NCBI GenBank assembly: GCA_913056495.1
Contig: CAJXMO010000004.1
Coordinates: forward strand, 124,001-188,000
Length of the DNA: 64,000 nt
Direction: 5' to 3'
Source of the DNA: an uncultured Alteromonadaceae bacterium
Lineage (GTDB): Bacteria > Pseudomonadota > Gammaproteobacteria > Enterobacterales > Alteromonadaceae
Below the pieces are notes generated by a model. That model had not been told where the DNA came from, did not search any database, and was given only the letters and a program-made list of their open reading frames with translations. Within the stretch, counting starts at the first letter, position 1. Every line of letters begins with the position of its first letter. Both the position numbers and the translations under genes were made by a program. Positions 38,490 to 49,916 of this stretch are shown piece after piece.

Positions 38490-40769
38490 TTAACTACCAG
38501 CTTCTTCTGTCTCAGCGCCTGAGTTTTCAACATAAATTTCGTCGACTCGCTGTAAACCTCTTGGCAATTTATTACCCCGACGGCCTCGCTCACCGCGATA
38601 ATGCGACCAGTCATCCGGTTTTAACGTCATCTTGCGTTTTCCAGCGACAAGTACCAGAGATTCATCCTGGTCAACAACCGCCAGATGGCGGACGAACTCT
38701 TCACGATTGCGCGCTCTTTCACTACTGATGCTGATCATCTTATTACCTTTACCCTTACCTAAGATAGGCAGCTCAGCTAGCGGGAATAACAGCATTCGCC
38801 CTTCATTCGAAATCACGACAACCAGTTTGGATTCTACTTGCTTAATCGAGACGGGTGTTAAAACTTTAGCATTAACAGGTAAAGTTAAAACGGCCTTACC
38901 GTTTTTATTTTTGCTGATCAGATCACTATATTGGGTCACAAAACCATAACCTGCATCAGAACTGATTAAGAAAGTATCCTCCGGATTAGCGAGCAAGGCA
39001 TGCTCTATCCGTTCTCCGGCAGCAATTGTAAATCGACCTGATAAAGGCTCCCCTTGGCTTCTGGCAGACGGCAGCGTATGTGTTTCAGTTGAGAATGCTC
39101 GACCACTGGAGTCAATAAAGACAGATGGCTGATTTGAGCGACCTTTAGCGGAAGATAAATAACTGTCCCCGGCTTTATAATTTAGGCCATTCACATCAAC
39201 ATCGTGCCCTTTAGCGCATCTTGCCCAGCCTTTATCAGAAACCACCAAAGTAACCGCTTCGCTGGGCACTAAATCTTTTTCACTCAGTGCTTTTGCTTCT
39301 TTTCGCTCGACAATAGGCGAGCGTCTGTCATCACCATACTTTTGAGCATCTTCGGTTAATTCTTTTTTAACCAGCTTTTTAAGCTCGGTTTCAGAACCCA
39401 ATACAGACTCGAGCCATTCTCTTTCCGCTTCTAGCTCATCCTGCTCAGAGCGGATCTTAATTTCTTCGAGTTTAGCCAACTGTCTTAATTTTAGTTCAAG
39501 GATGGCTTCAGCTTGTTTTTCACTTAATTCAAATCTATCAATCAGCGCTTGTTTAGGTTTGTCTTCCGTTCGAATGATATGGATGACTTCATCAATATTT
39601 AAAAAAGCGACTAACAAACCTTCAAGAATATGCAGTCTGGCGAGCACTTTATCGAGACGGAAATTTAGCCGTCTGGTTACAGTATCTAAACGGAAAGTAA
39701 GCCATTCGGTTAAAATAGAGCTTAAACTTTTCACTTGCGGACGTCCGTTCAACCCAAGCATATTCAGATTGACCCGATAGCTTTTTTCCAGATCGGTTGT
39801 TGCAAATAAATGCGTCATCAATACATCAATATCAACCCGGTTTGAACGCGGTACAATGACTAGGCGAACTGGGTTCTCATGATCAGATTCATCCCTTAAA
39901 TCCGCCACCATAGGTAGCTTTTTAGTTTGCATCTGAGCAGCAATTTGCTCCAGCACTTTACCACTAGATGCCTGGTGCGGCAGTGCATTGATGACAATTT
40001 CACCCTGCTCCAGTTCATAGACAGCCCGCATTTTAATTGAGCCACGGCCAGTTTCATATATTTTGCGAATATCAGCCGTTGGTGTAATAATTTCTGCTTC
40101 GGTCGGAAAATCAGGCGCCGGAACGAAAGACATTAGTTTCTCAATGCCAGCATTAGGATGATCTAATAAATATTTTGCCGCAGAAACCACTTCACGCACA
40201 TTGTGCGGAGGGATATCAGTAGCCATACCAACCGCTATCCCGGTGACCCCATTAAGCAGGATATGAGGCAATCTTGCCGGTAAATTAACAGGTTCTTTTA
40301 ACGTCCCGTCAAAGTTAGGTCCCCATTCAACTGTACCCTGCCCTAACTCTGTCAGTAAAACTTCCGAGAACTTAGACAATCTGGCTTCGGTATAACGCAT
40401 CGCAGCAAAAGATTTGGGATCATCCGGCGCCCCCCAGTTTCCCTGCCCATCAACCAAAGGGTAGCGATACGAAAATGGCTGAGCCATCAGCACCATAGCT
40501 TCATAGCAGGCTGAATCCCCATGGGGATGAAACTTACCTAATACGTCACCAACGGTTCTCGCCGACTTTTTGTATTTAGCGGCTGCTGATAAACCCAGCT
40601 CTGACATGGCATAAACAATTCGCCGCTGAACCGGTTTTAAACCGTCGGAAATATGCGGTAACGCCCTATCCATGATGACGTACATGGAATAATTTAAATA
40701 GGCATCTTCGGTGAATTTTCTGAGCGCGAGTTGTTCAACGCCGTCTGTATTGATTTCAATTTCTGACAT
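38490..40769 (-). CDS. parC: DNA topoisomerase IV subunit A
   Basis: 759 residues. Active-site tyrosine Y126 in [11 protein letters not shown], quinolone-resistance region [12 protein letters not shown] with the sensitive-type S86 and E90, and a C-terminal set of beta-pinwheel blades. ParC cleaves DNA in the ParC2ParE2 tetramer that unlinks daughter chromosomes. parE is not adjacent. Confidence 0.97.
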   Translation of the reverse strand: MSEIEINTDGVEQLALRKFTEDAYLNYSMYVIMDRALPHISDGLKPVQRRIVYAMSELGLSAAAKYKKSARTVGDVLGKFHPHGDSACYEAMVLMAQPFSYRYPLVDGQGNWGAPDDPKSFAAMRYTEARLSKFSEVLLTELGQGTVEWGPNFDGTLKEPVNLPARLPHILLNGVTGIAVGMATDIPPHNVREVVSAAKYLLDHPNAGIEKLMSFVPAPDFPTEAEIITPTADIRKIYETGRGSIKMRAVYELEQGEIVINALPHQASSGKVLEQIAAQMQTKKLPMVADLRDESDHENPVRLVIVPRSNRVDIDVLMTHLFATTDLEKSYRVNLNMLGLNGRPQVKSLSSILTEWLTFRLDTVTRRLNFRLDKVLARLHILEGLLVAFLNIDEVIHIIRTEDKPKQALIDRFELSEKQAEAILELKLRQLAKLEEIKIRSEQDELEAEREWLESVLGSETELKKLVKKELTEDAQKYGDDRRSPIVERKEAKALSEKDLVPSEAVTLVVSDKGWARCAKGHDVDVNGLNYKAGDSYLSSAKGRSNQPSVFIDSSGRAFSTETHTLPSARSQGEPLSGRFTIAAGERIEHALLANPEDTFLISSDAGYGFVTQYSDLISKNKNGKAVLTLPVNAKVLTPVSIKQVESKLVVVISNEGRMLLFPLAELPILGKGKGNKMISISSERARNREEFVRHLAVVDQDESLVLVAGKRKMTLKPDDWSHYRGERGRRGNKLPRGLQRVDEIYVENSGAETEEAGS

Positions 40770-40866
40770 AATTATTGAGTTATTAGCCTGCCAAAATTTC
40801 TAATTAATGCGGGTCAATGTACAACATACTTTGATTTATACAAAATAAAAGTTCCCGGACTTGCGT

Positions 40867-41655
40867 TTATGCTGCCCGATTTAATTTAATTTGTTTAAAT
40901 AAACGGTAAAAATTTTCCGTTGTAATTTCCGCTAACTGACCAAGTGAAATCCCTTTTAAATCCGCAACAAACTGCGCGACTTCATGCACATAAGCCGGTT
41001 GATTTTGTTTTCCGCGATAAGGTTTAGGTGCGAGCCAGGGTGAGTCGGTTTCGACCAATAATCTATCCAGTGGCAAAGCACGCACAACATCTCTTAATTC
41101 GCTGGCATTACCAAAGGTGACAATGCCCGAGATTGAAATATAAAAGTTTAAGTCGATTGCGGCTTTGGCCATCTCCAGTGATTCGGTAAAGCAATGCAGG
41201 ACACCGCCACATTTTTCAGCCGCTTCCTGCTTTAAAATATCAATGGTATCCTGACGAGCATCCCGCGTGTGAATAATCAGTGGTTTATCCAATTCTACCG
41301 CCACCTGACAATGCTGGCGAAAAGCCTGCTGCTGCCAGGGTTTAGTATCTTCGCTGTAAAAATAATCTAAACCAGTTTCTCCAATTGCTACAACTTTGTC
41401 CTGATTGGCTAATCTTAATAGATCGGCTTTATCAAACATATCTTCTTTGTGCAGCGGATGAACACCGCAGGAAACAGACACATCGGGATAATTCGCGACA
41501 ATTTCTGCCATTTTTTCAAAATCGTTTAATGTGACGCAAACACATAAAAAGTGCTCAATATTTTTTGCTCTGGCTGTAGCAATAACTGAATCGAGCGAGC
41601 CGCCTAGTTCTTCAAGCTTTAACCTATCCAGGTGACAATGGGAATCGACTAACAA
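40867..41655 (-). CDS. ycfH: TatD-family metal-dependent hydrolase (YcfH)
   Basis: 262 residues. Metal motif DSHCHLD (3-9), GETGLDYFY, a mid HTRDA, HCFTE, and ETDSPWLAP near 200 fit the TatD DNase family. Proposed 3'-5' DNase; real substrate is uncertain. Follows pilZ by 17 bases in the Pseudomonas-like holB-pilZ-tatD order. Confidence 0.9.
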   Translation of the reverse strand: MLVDSHCHLDRLKLEELGGSLDSVIATARAKNIEHFLCVCVTLNDFEKMAEIVANYPDVSVSCGVHPLHKEDMFDKADLLRLANQDKVVAIGETGLDYFYSEDTKPWQQQAFRQHCQVAVELDKPLIIHTRDARQDTIDILKQEAAEKCGGVLHCFTESLEMAKAAIDLNFYISISGIVTFGNASELRDVVRALPLDRLLVETDSPWLAPKPYRGKQNQPAYVHEVAQFVADLKGISLGQLAEITTENFYRLFKQIKLNRAA

Positions 41656-41672
41656 AAGTTACTCCAATCGGT

Positions 41673-41999
41673 TTATAAAGTATAAGTTGGTTCACTGGAC
41701 CCTAAAAGTGGACCCAGTCGTTTTTCAATTCGTTCTTTTAAATTGTGCTTATCGTCAATAAAGGCAACCCCGATTCCCTGAGGCGCATGGCTGTGAGAAG
41801 CTGATGGATTAACCCAGGCAACTTTACCGCTAACACTGTAATGCGTTTCTTCTTCAGGCAGGAGCACGTTTAATGCTAAAGACTGCCCGAGTTCATAATG
41901 TCGATTAGTCGCTACAAACAAACCACCCTCTTTGGTAAATGACATATAGCACTTGTATAACATGTGTTGGTTCGTAAATTCTAAGGTGAGCTCTTCCAT
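41673..41999 (-). CDS. pilZ: Type IV pilus protein PilZ
   Basis: 108 residues closely resembling P. aeruginosa PilZ (ECMSFTKEGGLFVATN-like region at 17-32, GKVAWVNP, GIGVAFID, end ptYTL). It lacks the RxxxR and D/NxSxxG residues that bind c-di-GMP, as the pilus-biogenesis PilZ does. Required for type IV pilus assembly in Pseudomonas. Between holB and the TatD gene. Confidence 0.9.
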   Translation of the reverse strand: MEELTLEFTNQHMLYKCYMSFTKEGGLFVATNRHYELGQSLALNVLLPEEETHYSVSGKVAWVNPSASHSHAPQGIGVAFIDDKHNLKERIEKRLGPLLGSSEPTYTL

Positions 42000-42044
42000 T
42001 TAATTGCTGCCTAATAAATTTGTAACGTACGACAGATCCTGTCG

Positions 42045-42980
42045 CTAACTTTTTAATTTATCAACGACTTTAAAACACAGACTTTGATAAAGCATTTTTT
42101 TGTTTATGCCTGATTGTAGCATTTGCGCTTTTGTTTTTGCTATCAAAGACAATATATCACTAATAATCAGCCCTTTTAAAGCCTGCTGCGGTGACTTAGC
42201 CGGATTTGCAAGCTTTGCATTCAACCATTTCAACACAGCCTGACTTAACCAGTCCAATTGCTGCCCGGCATTGGCTTCATCAAACTGCTGACTAAACTCA
42301 AACGCTGAGGTTTTTCCGGTTATTAATAACTTAAACTCAGCTAAAAAAGCTTTGTGCTCAACTAAATAATCACTTTTAGCATGCTCAAGTGCGATTAAAG
42401 GCGAGCCGTTAACTTGCTGATAAATGGTTTCAAACACATTTTTATCAACGCCCTGTGCATCGACCCAAGCTGTTAAATTCGCCAATTTCGGAGGCCGTAT
42501 CTGATATTGCTGACATCGACTTAATATCGTTGCCAGCAGTCTGTTACTGGCCTGAGTAGTCAAAATAAGATATTTATTTTGTCCAGGTTCTTCCAGTGTT
42601 TTTAGTAATGCATTAGCAGATGCATCCGTCATTTTATCGCAATCCGGGATATAAAAAACACTGGCCCCCCCGAGTTGGGATTTTTGCTGCGCTTTACTGA
42701 CTACTTTTCGGATCAAATCCACGCCAATACTTTTTGCATCCGGATCTTGTGCAATAAAAAAATCTGGGTGGGCATGTGTAGTATGTAACAAACAGGATTT
42801 ACACTGACCACAGGCTATCCCAGATTGACTATCACATAACAAACCTTGAGCCAGTTCAATTGCAAATTGGTGTTTGCCCATACCTTTAGCGCCACTAATC
42901 AACAACGCATGGTGCAGGTTATTTTGCTGATATTGATTCGACAACTGTTGTTTTAACGGTTCAAGCCAGGGTATATCCAC
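42045..42980 (-). CDS. holB: DNA polymerase III delta-prime subunit
   Basis: 311 residues, AAA+ clamp-loader fold: LISGAKGMGKHQFAIELA (27-44), zinc cysteines CGQCKSCLLHTTHAHPD (57-73) and SRC-like LSRCQQYQIR. Start is GTG at 42978-42980. It is part of the clamp loader that puts the beta clamp on DNA. 12 bases after tmk. Confidence 0.92.
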   Translation of the reverse strand: MDIPWLEPLKQQLSNQYQQNNLHHALLISGAKGMGKHQFAIELAQGLLCDSQSGIACGQCKSCLLHTTHAHPDFFIAQDPDAKSIGVDLIRKVVSKAQQKSQLGGASVFYIPDCDKMTDASANALLKTLEEPGQNKYLILTTQASNRLLATILSRCQQYQIRPPKLANLTAWVDAQGVDKNVFETIYQQVNGSPLIALEHAKSDYLVEHKAFLAEFKLLITGKTSAFEFSQQFDEANAGQQLDWLSQAVLKWLNAKLANPAKSPQQALKGLIISDILSLIAKTKAQMLQSGINKKMLYQSLCFKVVDKLKS

Positions 42981-42992
42981 TCAATTTACCTT

Positions 42993-43619
42993 TTATCGTT
43001 TAAAATACTCGGTTAGCAAAGCTTGTAATTGTTGACCCACTATTTCAGCCGGCTGCTGAGCATTAATTACCTTAATTTTGTCATCCGATTGAGCAATTTC
43101 TAAATATTTAGCTCTGGTTTGGGTAAAAAAGGTCATTTGTTCCAGTTCAATCCGGTCCAATTCACCTCGGGCACGTGCGCGCTCTAATCCAATTTCCGGT
43201 GGGATATCCAAATAAAAGGTTAAATCGGGTTCAAACCCTTTGAGTACGGCTTTTCGAATCGGCTCAATTAAGCTGTCTGAAATGCCTCTTCCACCGCCTT
43301 GATAAGCACGGGATGACAAATCGTGACGGTCACCGATTACCCATTTACCTTCAGCCTGAGCCGGTTTTATCACGTTCTCAATTAGCTGCACTCGACTCGC
43401 ATACATTATCAATAATTCAGCTTCTGGCGTTACCTTTTCATTATCACGAATCGCTTTAACCAAATCACGTAGTTGCTCAGCCATAGGGGTACCACCCGGT
43501 TCTCGGGTTTGTATATAATCAATTGAGTTCTGCTCTAGCCAGGCTTTGATGTAACCTAAAGCAGTTGTTTTACCGGCACCTTCTAAGCCTTCAATTACAA
43601 TAAAGGGAGCTTTTTGCAT
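42993..43619 (-). CDS. tmk: Thymidylate kinase
   Basis: 208 residues. P-loop [13 protein letters not shown] (8-20), DR-type motif [13 protein letters not shown], and lid region GELDRIE. Phosphorylates dTMP to dTDP. Canonical position between mltG and holB. Confidence 0.96.
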   Translation of the reverse strand: MQKAPFIVIEGLEGAGKTTALGYIKAWLEQNSIDYIQTREPGGTPMAEQLRDLVKAIRDNEKVTPEAELLIMYASRVQLIENVIKPAQAEGKWVIGDRHDLSSRAYQGGGRGISDSLIEPIRKAVLKGFEPDLTFYLDIPPEIGLERARARGELDRIELEQMTFFTQTRAKYLEIAQSDDKIKVINAQQPAEIVGQQLQALLTEYFKR

Positions 43620-43655
43620 ATATTTTTATCTTATGACTGTCTAATTGATTTTCAC

Positions 43656-44648
43656 TTAATTAGATTGGGTTAATTTTAAATATTCACGTACAGCCTGATT
43701 GTGTGCTTTCAGGTTTTTTGAAAAAACATGCCCACCTTTTCCATCAGCGACAAAATAAAGATAGTCGCTTGAAGCTGGATTTAATGCAGCTTCAATAGCT
43801 GCCAGTCCTGGCATCGCAATCGGTGTTGGTGGCAGACCATTAATCTTATAGGTATTATAAGGCGTTTTTTCGTTCAGATGTGAACGTTTTATATCTCCCT
43901 GATATCGCTCGCCAAGTCCATAAATGACGGTCGGATCGGTTTGCAAGCGCATTTTTTTATTCAGCCTGTTAACGAATACTGACGCAACCAAAGGCATTTC
44001 ACTCTTAACGGCTGTTTCTTTTTCAATAATAGAGGCCAAAATCAACATCTGATACCACTCAGCATCTGGCATTTGAGGGACCAGTTGCTTTTTAGTTTTT
44101 TGCATCCTTTCAAACGCGGCTTTGATTAATGAGAAATCTGAGCTTTTGGCGGTAAAATAATAAGTATCCGGAAATAAGAGTCCTTCTATCGAATCATAAG
44201 GCGCCATTAACTGCTCAAGCTCTGATTGATAATCGGTTTGCTTAATCTGTTCATTTTGCTTAAGTTCAGCTTGCCATTGTCTGAAGCTGATACCTTCCGG
44301 AAACGTTATTTTAAACTGGTGTGGTTGTCCCTGTGTCAGTTGTCTTATAACGTCCAGGCTCGATAATTCACCTTCCAGTAAAAAAGTGCCGGCCTGAATT
44401 CGGGTAAACTCAGGGCTAAGCTTACCTAATAACTTAATTTGCCAGCCAGATTGAATCAATTGCTTTTGTTCTAGCTCTGCCAATAAAGTATAAAGAGATT
44501 CGCCTTTGTTAATGGTAATTAGCTGAGGTTCAATTGTTCTGGGTTCAGACAGTTCGGAACCCATTTTCCAAGCTAGAAATAAACATACCGAACTGATTAA
44601 AAAAACCGTTGCGTTCAACCCGATTAAAAATTTAAAAGACTGCTTCAT
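43656..44648 (-). CDS. mltG: Endolytic murein transglycosylase MltG
   Basis: 330 residues: an N-terminal membrane anchor (residues 8-26), a LysM-like region, and the YceG core with catalytic glutamate in LASIIEKETAV and the VFVNRLNKKMRLQTDPTVIYGLG region. It cleaves nascent glycan strands in the periplasm. Overlaps pabC by 17 bases. Confidence 0.95.
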   Translation of the reverse strand: MKQSFKFLIGLNATVFLISSVCLFLAWKMGSELSEPRTIEPQLITINKGESLYTLLAELEQKQLIQSGWQIKLLGKLSPEFTRIQAGTFLLEGELSSLDVIRQLTQGQPHQFKITFPEGISFRQWQAELKQNEQIKQTDYQSELEQLMAPYDSIEGLLFPDTYYFTAKSSDFSLIKAAFERMQKTKKQLVPQMPDAEWYQMLILASIIEKETAVKSEMPLVASVFVNRLNKKMRLQTDPTVIYGLGERYQGDIKRSHLNEKTPYNTYKINGLPPTPIAMPGLAAIEAALNPASSDYLYFVADGKGGHVFSKNLKAHNQAVREYLKLTQSN

Positions 44649-45441
44649 TTAACTTCCTGGTTATTATTTGGGCAAGTTCTAAGTCTAAATATTGCGCTTC
44701 GACAGATGCAATCGGCACCGATTTCATCAAAGCGTTGGTAATAAAACCAGCCGATGCGTTTGCTAAATCTGAACGGGAAATTTTTCTAATTTCTGTCTTT
44801 ATGCCTTGGTCGGGCAAGCTATCTAAACAAAATTGACGCATGACGCCAGCCACACCGGATAATGATAAATCAGGTGTTACCCAAATATCATTAATCAATA
44901 AAAATACATTCGCCAAACTGGTTTCAATTAATTGCCCGTCTTTATCAAAAACCAAACCATCAGTTGCGTTTAATGCTGACAATTCATGTTTAATTAACAC
45001 CTGTTCAAGCCTGTTACAGTGTTTAAGACCTGCTAAACTCGGTTGCTGACCAATTTGAGTTGTCAATAAAGCCAGATGAACCCCATCCGGGTAACTAAAA
45101 TGTCCGGCATGATAATCTGAAATAAATAAGTAGACCTGTGCTTGCGCCCCTTCAGGGATAGCATAACCCCGTTGACTATTACCCCGGCTCACTAAAATTT
45201 TGACGATTTTAGCTTGTCCGGTTTGAGCGATTTGATTCAACTCAATTTCAATTTTATCTAAATCAATTTCCGGGAAAAACAAAGTTTGATTAGCATGCAG
45301 TAGTCTGGCTTTATGCAAATGCCACAGACAAATATGTTTGTTTTCGATAAGGAGTGTTGTGAAATGACCATCACCAAATTGAAAAGCGCGATTAAACGCG
45401 CTAATTTGATGATGGTGAGCGTCAACCTGAATTAACTGCAT
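44632..45441 (-). CDS. pabC: Aminodeoxychorismate lyase
   Basis: 269-residue fold-type IV PLP enzyme. RGNSQRGYAIP, LKHCNRLEQVLI and the C-terminal GVMRQ..ITNALMKSVPI fit PabC. It makes 4-aminobenzoate for folate and follows fabF as in E. coli. Confidence 0.9.
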   Translation of the reverse strand: MQLIQVDAHHHQISAFNRAFQFGDGHFTTLLIENKHICLWHLHKARLLHANQTLFFPEIDLDKIEIELNQIAQTGQAKIVKILVSRGNSQRGYAIPEGAQAQVYLFISDYHAGHFSYPDGVHLALLTTQIGQQPSLAGLKHCNRLEQVLIKHELSALNATDGLVFDKDGQLIETSLANVFLLINDIWVTPDLSLSGVAGVMRQFCLDSLPDQGIKTEIRKISRSDLANASAGFITNALMKSVPIASVEAQYLDLELAQIITRKLNEAVF

Positions 45442-45476
45442 AAGTTGGAGGTTTAACTTAAGTTAAACCAAACAGG

Positions 45477-46715
45477 TTAAACTTTGCGGAACAACAATGA
45501 ACCGTTTGTACCACCAAAACCAAATGAATTACATAAGGCATACTCAAAGTTTGCCTGGCGTGCTTCATGAGGAACATAATCCAGATCACAACCTTCATCC
45601 GGATTGTCGAGGTTAATTGTTGGTGGAACACTTTGATCCTGTAACGCTTTTACCGTAATGATAGCTTCAATCGCGCCTGCAGCACCTAATAAGTGACCTG
45701 TCATAGACTTAGTTGAACTTACCATTACCTTACTAGCCTGATCTTTAAATAGATTTTTAACTGCATTGGTTTCTGCTAAATCACCAACTGGTGTAGAAGT
45801 ACCATGTGCATTTAAATAACCAATTTTATCCAAGCTAATATTGCCATCCGCAATTGCATTCGACATTGCTAATTGAGCGCCAGCACCATCTGCTGGTGGC
45901 GAAGTAATGTGGTTTGCATCACCACTCATTCCAAAACCGGACAGCTCAGCGTAAATTTTGGCACCACGTGCTTTTGCATGCTCGTATTCTTCAAGCATCA
46001 TAACACCTGCACCATCACCCATGACAAAACCATCTCTGTCTTTATCCCATGGACGACTTGCTTTAGTCGGATCGTCATTACGTGACGATAAAGCACGTGC
46101 AGCGGCAAAACCACCTAACCCTAAAGGCGTGGTTGCAGCTTCTGCACCGCCGGCTAAAATGGCATCAGCATCACCGTAAGCAATCATTCGTGCTGCATGA
46201 CCAATGTTATGAACACCCGTTGTACAAGCCGTGGTAATTGCAATATTTGCCCCTTTCAACCCAAATAATATCGACAAATGACCTGAGATCATATTGATAA
46301 TGGTTGAAGGCACAAAAAATGGAGACATACGTTTCGGGCCGCTCGACAATAACTTGCTATGGTTTTCTTCAATTAAAGATAAACCACCAATACCAGAACC
46401 AACGGCTGCACCAACACGATGAGCATTTTCTTCAGTCACTTCAAGACCTGAATCTTTAAAAGCCTGAATACCAGCTGCAACACCATACTGGATAAAAGTA
46501 TCCATTTTTTTGGCTTCTTTCTTAGGTAAATAATCTTCGAAATTAAAGCCTTTAACTAAACCACTAATACGAGTTGAAAAGTTGCTAACATCAAACGTAT
46601 CAATTAATTGGATACCACTTTGACCTGCTAACAATGCTTTCCAAGAATCGTCTACTGTATTACCGACCGGCGATAGCATCCCGAGTCCGGTGACAACGAC
46701 ACGACGTTTTGACAC
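45477..46715 (-). CDS. fabF: 3-oxoacyl-ACP synthase II
   Basis: 412 residues from GTG 46713-46715, giving [16 protein letters not shown] as in E. coli FabF; the longer TTG start at 46730 is not favoured because GGGGG lies 9-13 bases before the GTG. Catalytic Cys164 in [13 protein letters not shown], then [11 protein letters not shown] and [12 protein letters not shown] with the two active histidines. Elongates acyl-ACP; housekeeping partner of AcpP upstream. Confidence 0.96.
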   Translation of the reverse strand: MSKRRVVVTGLGMLSPVGNTVDDSWKALLAGQSGIQLIDTFDVSNFSTRISGLVKGFNFEDYLPKKEAKKMDTFIQYGVAAGIQAFKDSGLEVTEENAHRVGAAVGSGIGGLSLIEENHSKLLSSGPKRMSPFFVPSTIINMISGHLSILFGLKGANIAITTACTTGVHNIGHAARMIAYGDADAILAGGAEAATTPLGLGGFAAARALSSRNDDPTKASRPWDKDRDGFVMGDGAGVMMLEEYEHAKARGAKIYAELSGFGMSGDANHITSPPADGAGAQLAMSNAIADGNISLDKIGYLNAHGTSTPVGDLAETNAVKNLFKDQASKVMVSSTKSMTGHLLGAAGAIEAIITVKALQDQSVPPTINLDNPDEGCDLDYVPHEARQANFEYALCNSFGFGGTNGSLLFRKV

Positions 46716-46751
46716 TAGATAAGCCCCCAAAAGGAGTAGTATGATAGGTAT

Positions 46752-46774
46752 AAAAAAGGCGGTCTCAGACCGCC
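46752..46774 (-). terminator. Terminator between acpP and fabF
   Basis: GGCGGTC (46758-46764), TCA, GACCGCC (46768-46774), then a T run on the minus strand, 13 bases after the acpP stop. It would let acpP be made in excess over fabF, as is common. Confidence 0.85.
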
Positions 46775-46786
46775 CAGAGTACTAAA

Positions 46787-47026
46787 TTATTCTTTGTTAG
46801 CAACTACGTAGTCGATAGCAGCTTGAACAGTTGTAATTTTTTCAGCTTCTTCGTCAGGAATCTCAGTATCGAATTCTTCTTCAAGAGCCATTACTAATTC
46901 AACAGTGTCTAATGAATCAGCGCCTAAATCGTCAACGAAAGAAGCTTCGTTAGTGATTTCTTCTTCTTTAACGCCTAATTGCTCAACGATGATTTTGTAT
47001 ACTCTTTCTTGGATGTTGTTGCTCAT
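46787..47026 (-). CDS. acpP: Acyl carrier protein
   Basis: 79 residues with the phosphopantetheine serine S38 in [16 protein letters not shown]. Acidic four-helix ACP, central carrier of fatty acid synthesis. Contrasts with the dedicated ACP of the glycan operon (23.7 kb). Confidence 0.98.
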   Translation of the reverse strand: MSNNIQERVYKIIVEQLGVKEEEITNEASFVDDLGADSLDTVELVMALEEEFDTEIPDEEAEKITTVQAAIDYVVANKE

Positions 47027-47100
47027 AATATTAAGTTTCCCTCAGACAAAGTGCAGTATGCACAAATTTGCCGTAGTTTATTAAAATAAATTTGTTAGTT

Positions 47101-47116
47101 GCAAGTTAAAACTTGC
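47101..47116. repeat. Inverted repeat upstream of acpP
   Basis: GCAAGTT AA AACTTGC, a 7-bp perfect repeat about 75 bases before the acpP ATG, on the fabG-acpP gap (216 bases, no gene). It borders a -35-like TTGCAA, so it could be an operator; no regulator is assigned. Confidence 0.4.
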
Positions 47117-47242
47117 ATTTAAATACTGGTCTAACCTCATAGAAAATCAAACCATATTCAAATTCAGTAGCATTCGAATGGCGCAAATGATACCCGTAAA
47201 TTAAAAAAGAATCTACTCTCGATTGCACCATAAGTTTGGCAA

Positions 47243-47983
47243 TTATGCCATGTACATTCCACCATTCACGTGAATGGTTTCACCAGTGATATAAGCGGCC
47301 TCTTTACTGGTTAAAAATGAAACAGCCGCAGCGATTTCTTCAGGCTGCCCCAAACGACCCGCCGGAATTTGTGCAAAGATAGTATTTTTTTGCTCTTCGC
47401 TCAACTCTTTTGTCATATCTGTGTCGATAAAACCAGGTGCAACAGAGTTCACCGTAATGCCACGTGAAGCGACTTCTTTAGCCAGTGCTTTGGTAAAACC
47501 GATTAACCCGGCTTTTGCTGCACAGTAGTTAGCCTGCCCCGGATTACCGGTAGAACCCACAACTGAACCTATGTTTACGATTCGACCTGTGCGTTTTTTC
47601 ATCATAGCACGTAATACAGCTTTCGATAGTTTGAATACAGAAGTTAAGTTTGTAGTTAAAATATCATCCCACTCTTCTTCTTTCATTCGCATCATCAGAT
47701 TATCACGGGTGATACCCGCGTTATTAACCAGAATATCGATGTCACCAAAATCTGCTTTAATCTGTGCAAATAACGCAGAAATTGAGTCGTTGTCTGTGAC
47801 ATTAAGTGCCAGACCTTTACCCTTGCTGCCCAAATATTCAGATATTGCTGCCGCACCTTTTTCTGATGTTGCTGTACCTATGACAGTCGCACCAGCCGCT
47901 ACTAAATTTAATGCGATCGCTTTACCGATACCTCGGCTTGCCCCTGTCACTAACGCGACTTGTCCTTCTAAACTTGAAAACAT
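47243..47983 (-). CDS. fabG: 3-oxoacyl-ACP reductase
   Basis: 246 residues. GASRGIGKAIALNL (14-27), NNAGITRDNLMMRM, YCAAKAGLIGFTKALAKEVA with the Tyr/Lys pair, and PGFIDTDMT. NADPH-dependent reduction of 3-oxoacyl-ACP. Four bases separate it from fabD. Confidence 0.97.
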   Translation of the reverse strand: MFSSLEGQVALVTGASRGIGKAIALNLVAAGATVIGTATSEKGAAAISEYLGSKGKGLALNVTDNDSISALFAQIKADFGDIDILVNNAGITRDNLMMRMKEEEWDDILTTNLTSVFKLSKAVLRAMMKKRTGRIVNIGSVVGSTGNPGQANYCAAKAGLIGFTKALAKEVASRGITVNSVAPGFIDTDMTKELSEEQKNTIFAQIPAGRLGQPEEIAAAVSFLTSKEAAYITGETIHVNGGMYMA

Positions 47984-47987
47984 AAAT

Positions 47988-48923
47988 TTACCCGTTGATA
48001 TACGATTCTAAAGTTGCTTCATTATTAACTGAAACGGCCGTTAGCGTTTTAACGATACGTTTAGTTAATCCATTTAAGACCTTGCCAGGCCCAACTTCAA
48101 CTAATTGAGTAACACCTTGATCCGCCAGATACTGAACCGTTTCCGTCCAGCGTACAGGACAATATAGTTGTCTGACCAAAGCTTGCTGAATCGCTTCAGC
48201 ACTGGTTTCAACTTTTACATCCACATTGTTGACAACACTGATCTCTGGTGCTGAAAATTTAATATCAGCCAATGCCTGAGCTAGTTGCTCTGCAGCCGGC
48301 TTCATTAATTCGCAGTGAGACGGAACACTGACAGGTAAAGGCAATGCGCGTTTTGCACCGGCTTCTTTACATAATACAGATGCAGCATCAACCGCCGCTT
48401 TATGACCTGCAATCACTACCTGACCAGGAGAATTAAAGTTAACGGCAGCGACAATCTCTGTGCCGGATGCTTGTGCACAAGCATCAATAACCGCTTGGTC
48501 ATCTAATCCGATAATCGCGGCCATGGCACCCACACCTTGAGGTACAGCTTGTTGCATGGCTTTGCCACGTAATTCAACTAATTTAACCGCGTCTTCGAAT
48601 GCAATGACACCAGCGGCCGTTAATGCAGAATATTCGCCCAGACTGTGACCCGCCATAAATGCTGGTTGCGCTGCGCCTTTTTCACCTAATAAACGATAAA
48701 TAGCAGTACTTGCCGTTAATAAAGCAGGCTGAGTAATTTCTGTTTTACCTAAGTCTTCGGCAGGTCCCTCTAAAATAATTTTAGATAAGTCATAACCTAA
48801 AGCATCCGACGCTTGTTCAAATGTTTGTTTGACACATGCGTTCGATTCATACAAGTCGGCTAACATACCAACCGCTTGTGAACCTTGACCCGGGAAAACA
48901 AATGCAATTTTTTGTTCAGACAT
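47988..48923 (-). CDS. fabD: Malonyl-CoA:ACP transacylase
   Basis: 311 residues with the nucleophile motif AGHSLGEYSAL (about 90-100) and QGSQAVGM at the start. Loads malonyl on ACP. Follows fabH by 27 bases. Confidence 0.97.
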   Translation of the reverse strand: MSEQKIAFVFPGQGSQAVGMLADLYESNACVKQTFEQASDALGYDLSKIILEGPAEDLGKTEITQPALLTASTAIYRLLGEKGAAQPAFMAGHSLGEYSALTAAGVIAFEDAVKLVELRGKAMQQAVPQGVGAMAAIIGLDDQAVIDACAQASGTEIVAAVNFNSPGQVVIAGHKAAVDAASVLCKEAGAKRALPLPVSVPSHCELMKPAAEQLAQALADIKFSAPEISVVNNVDVKVETSAEAIQQALVRQLYCPVRWTETVQYLADQGVTQLVEVGPGKVLNGLTKRIVKTLTAVSVNNEATLESYING

Positions 48924-48950
48924 GAATTGTTCTCGTTATTTATTTAAAAA

Positions 48951-49910
48951 TTAATACTTAATCAAAGTAGAAGCCCAAGTGAACCCGCCACCAAATGCTT
49001 CCAACAGCACAGTCTGGCCTCTTTGAATACGACCGTCGCGAATTGCTTCGTCTAATGCAGTTACCACTGAAGCGGCTGACGTATTACCATGCTTATCGAG
49101 CGTGACGACAACACGGTCCATCGTCATATTGAGTTTTTTAGCGGTTGCTTTGATGATGCGATAATTGGCTTGGTGTGGCACTAACCAGTCAACCTCAGAT
49201 TTATCAAGGTTATTGGCTTTAAGCGTTTCTGTGACAATTTCGCTTAGCTTGGTAACTGCCACTTTAAATACTTCGTTACCTTTCATATAGCCATAAGCTT
49301 CATGCACGCTGGCTTCATTACCACGCTCCGGTAAATCAGCACCTAATAAATCTGCAAAACGGCCATCAGCATGAATATGAGTCGATAAAATGCCAGGCTC
49401 TTCGCTCGCTTCTAAAATACAGGCACCGGCCGCGTCACCAAATAAAACAATCATAGTTCGGTCTTTTGGATCTAACAATCGGGTCAATGCATCTGTACCC
49501 ACCACTAAAACTCGTTTTGCATTACCCGCTTTAATAAACTGATCTGCAACACTTAATGCATAACAAAATCCAGCACAGGCTGCACCAATATCAAACGCAG
49601 GAACCCCGGGTAAACCAAGCAGGTTCTGGATTTCACAAGCCGCACTGGGTAATGCTTTTTCCCAGCTGGTCGTTGCAGAAATAATTAGATCGATATCGGA
49701 TGCTTCAATGCCTGCAGCTTCTAATGCTTTTAATGAGGCTTGGTGACCCATAGTCGCTACGTTTTCATCAGGTCCGGCTATTCGGCGTTCACAAATACCA
49801 GTTCTCTCAACAATCCACTCATGGCTGGTTTCAACCATTTTTTCTAAATCAGCATTGGTTCTAACTTGCTCAGGAAAATAGCTTCCCGTACCGATAATTT
49901 TTGAATACAT
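48951..49910 (-). CDS. fabH: 3-oxoacyl-ACP synthase III
   Basis: 319 residues. Catalytic C112 in [13 protein letters not shown], His in VPHQANYRI and Asn in KHGNTSAAS. Starts fatty acid synthesis from acetyl-CoA and malonyl-ACP. Six bases after plsX. Confidence 0.97.
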   Translation of the reverse strand: MYSKIIGTGSYFPEQVRTNADLEKMVETSHEWIVERTGICERRIAGPDENVATMGHQASLKALEAAGIEASDIDLIISATTSWEKALPSAACEIQNLLGLPGVPAFDIGAACAGFCYALSVADQFIKAGNAKRVLVVGTDALTRLLDPKDRTMIVLFGDAAGACILEASEEPGILSTHIHADGRFADLLGADLPERGNEASVHEAYGYMKGNEVFKVAVTKLSEIVTETLKANNLDKSEVDWLVPHQANYRIIKATAKKLNMTMDRVVVTLDKHGNTSAASVVTALDEAIRDGRIQRGQTVLLEAFGGGFTWASTLIKY

Positions 49911-49916
49911 ATTTAA

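Noticed and set aside
41673..41999. PilZ as a c-di-GMP receptor
   Set aside because: RxxxR and D/NxSxxG motifs are missing; it matches the pilus-assembly PilZ.
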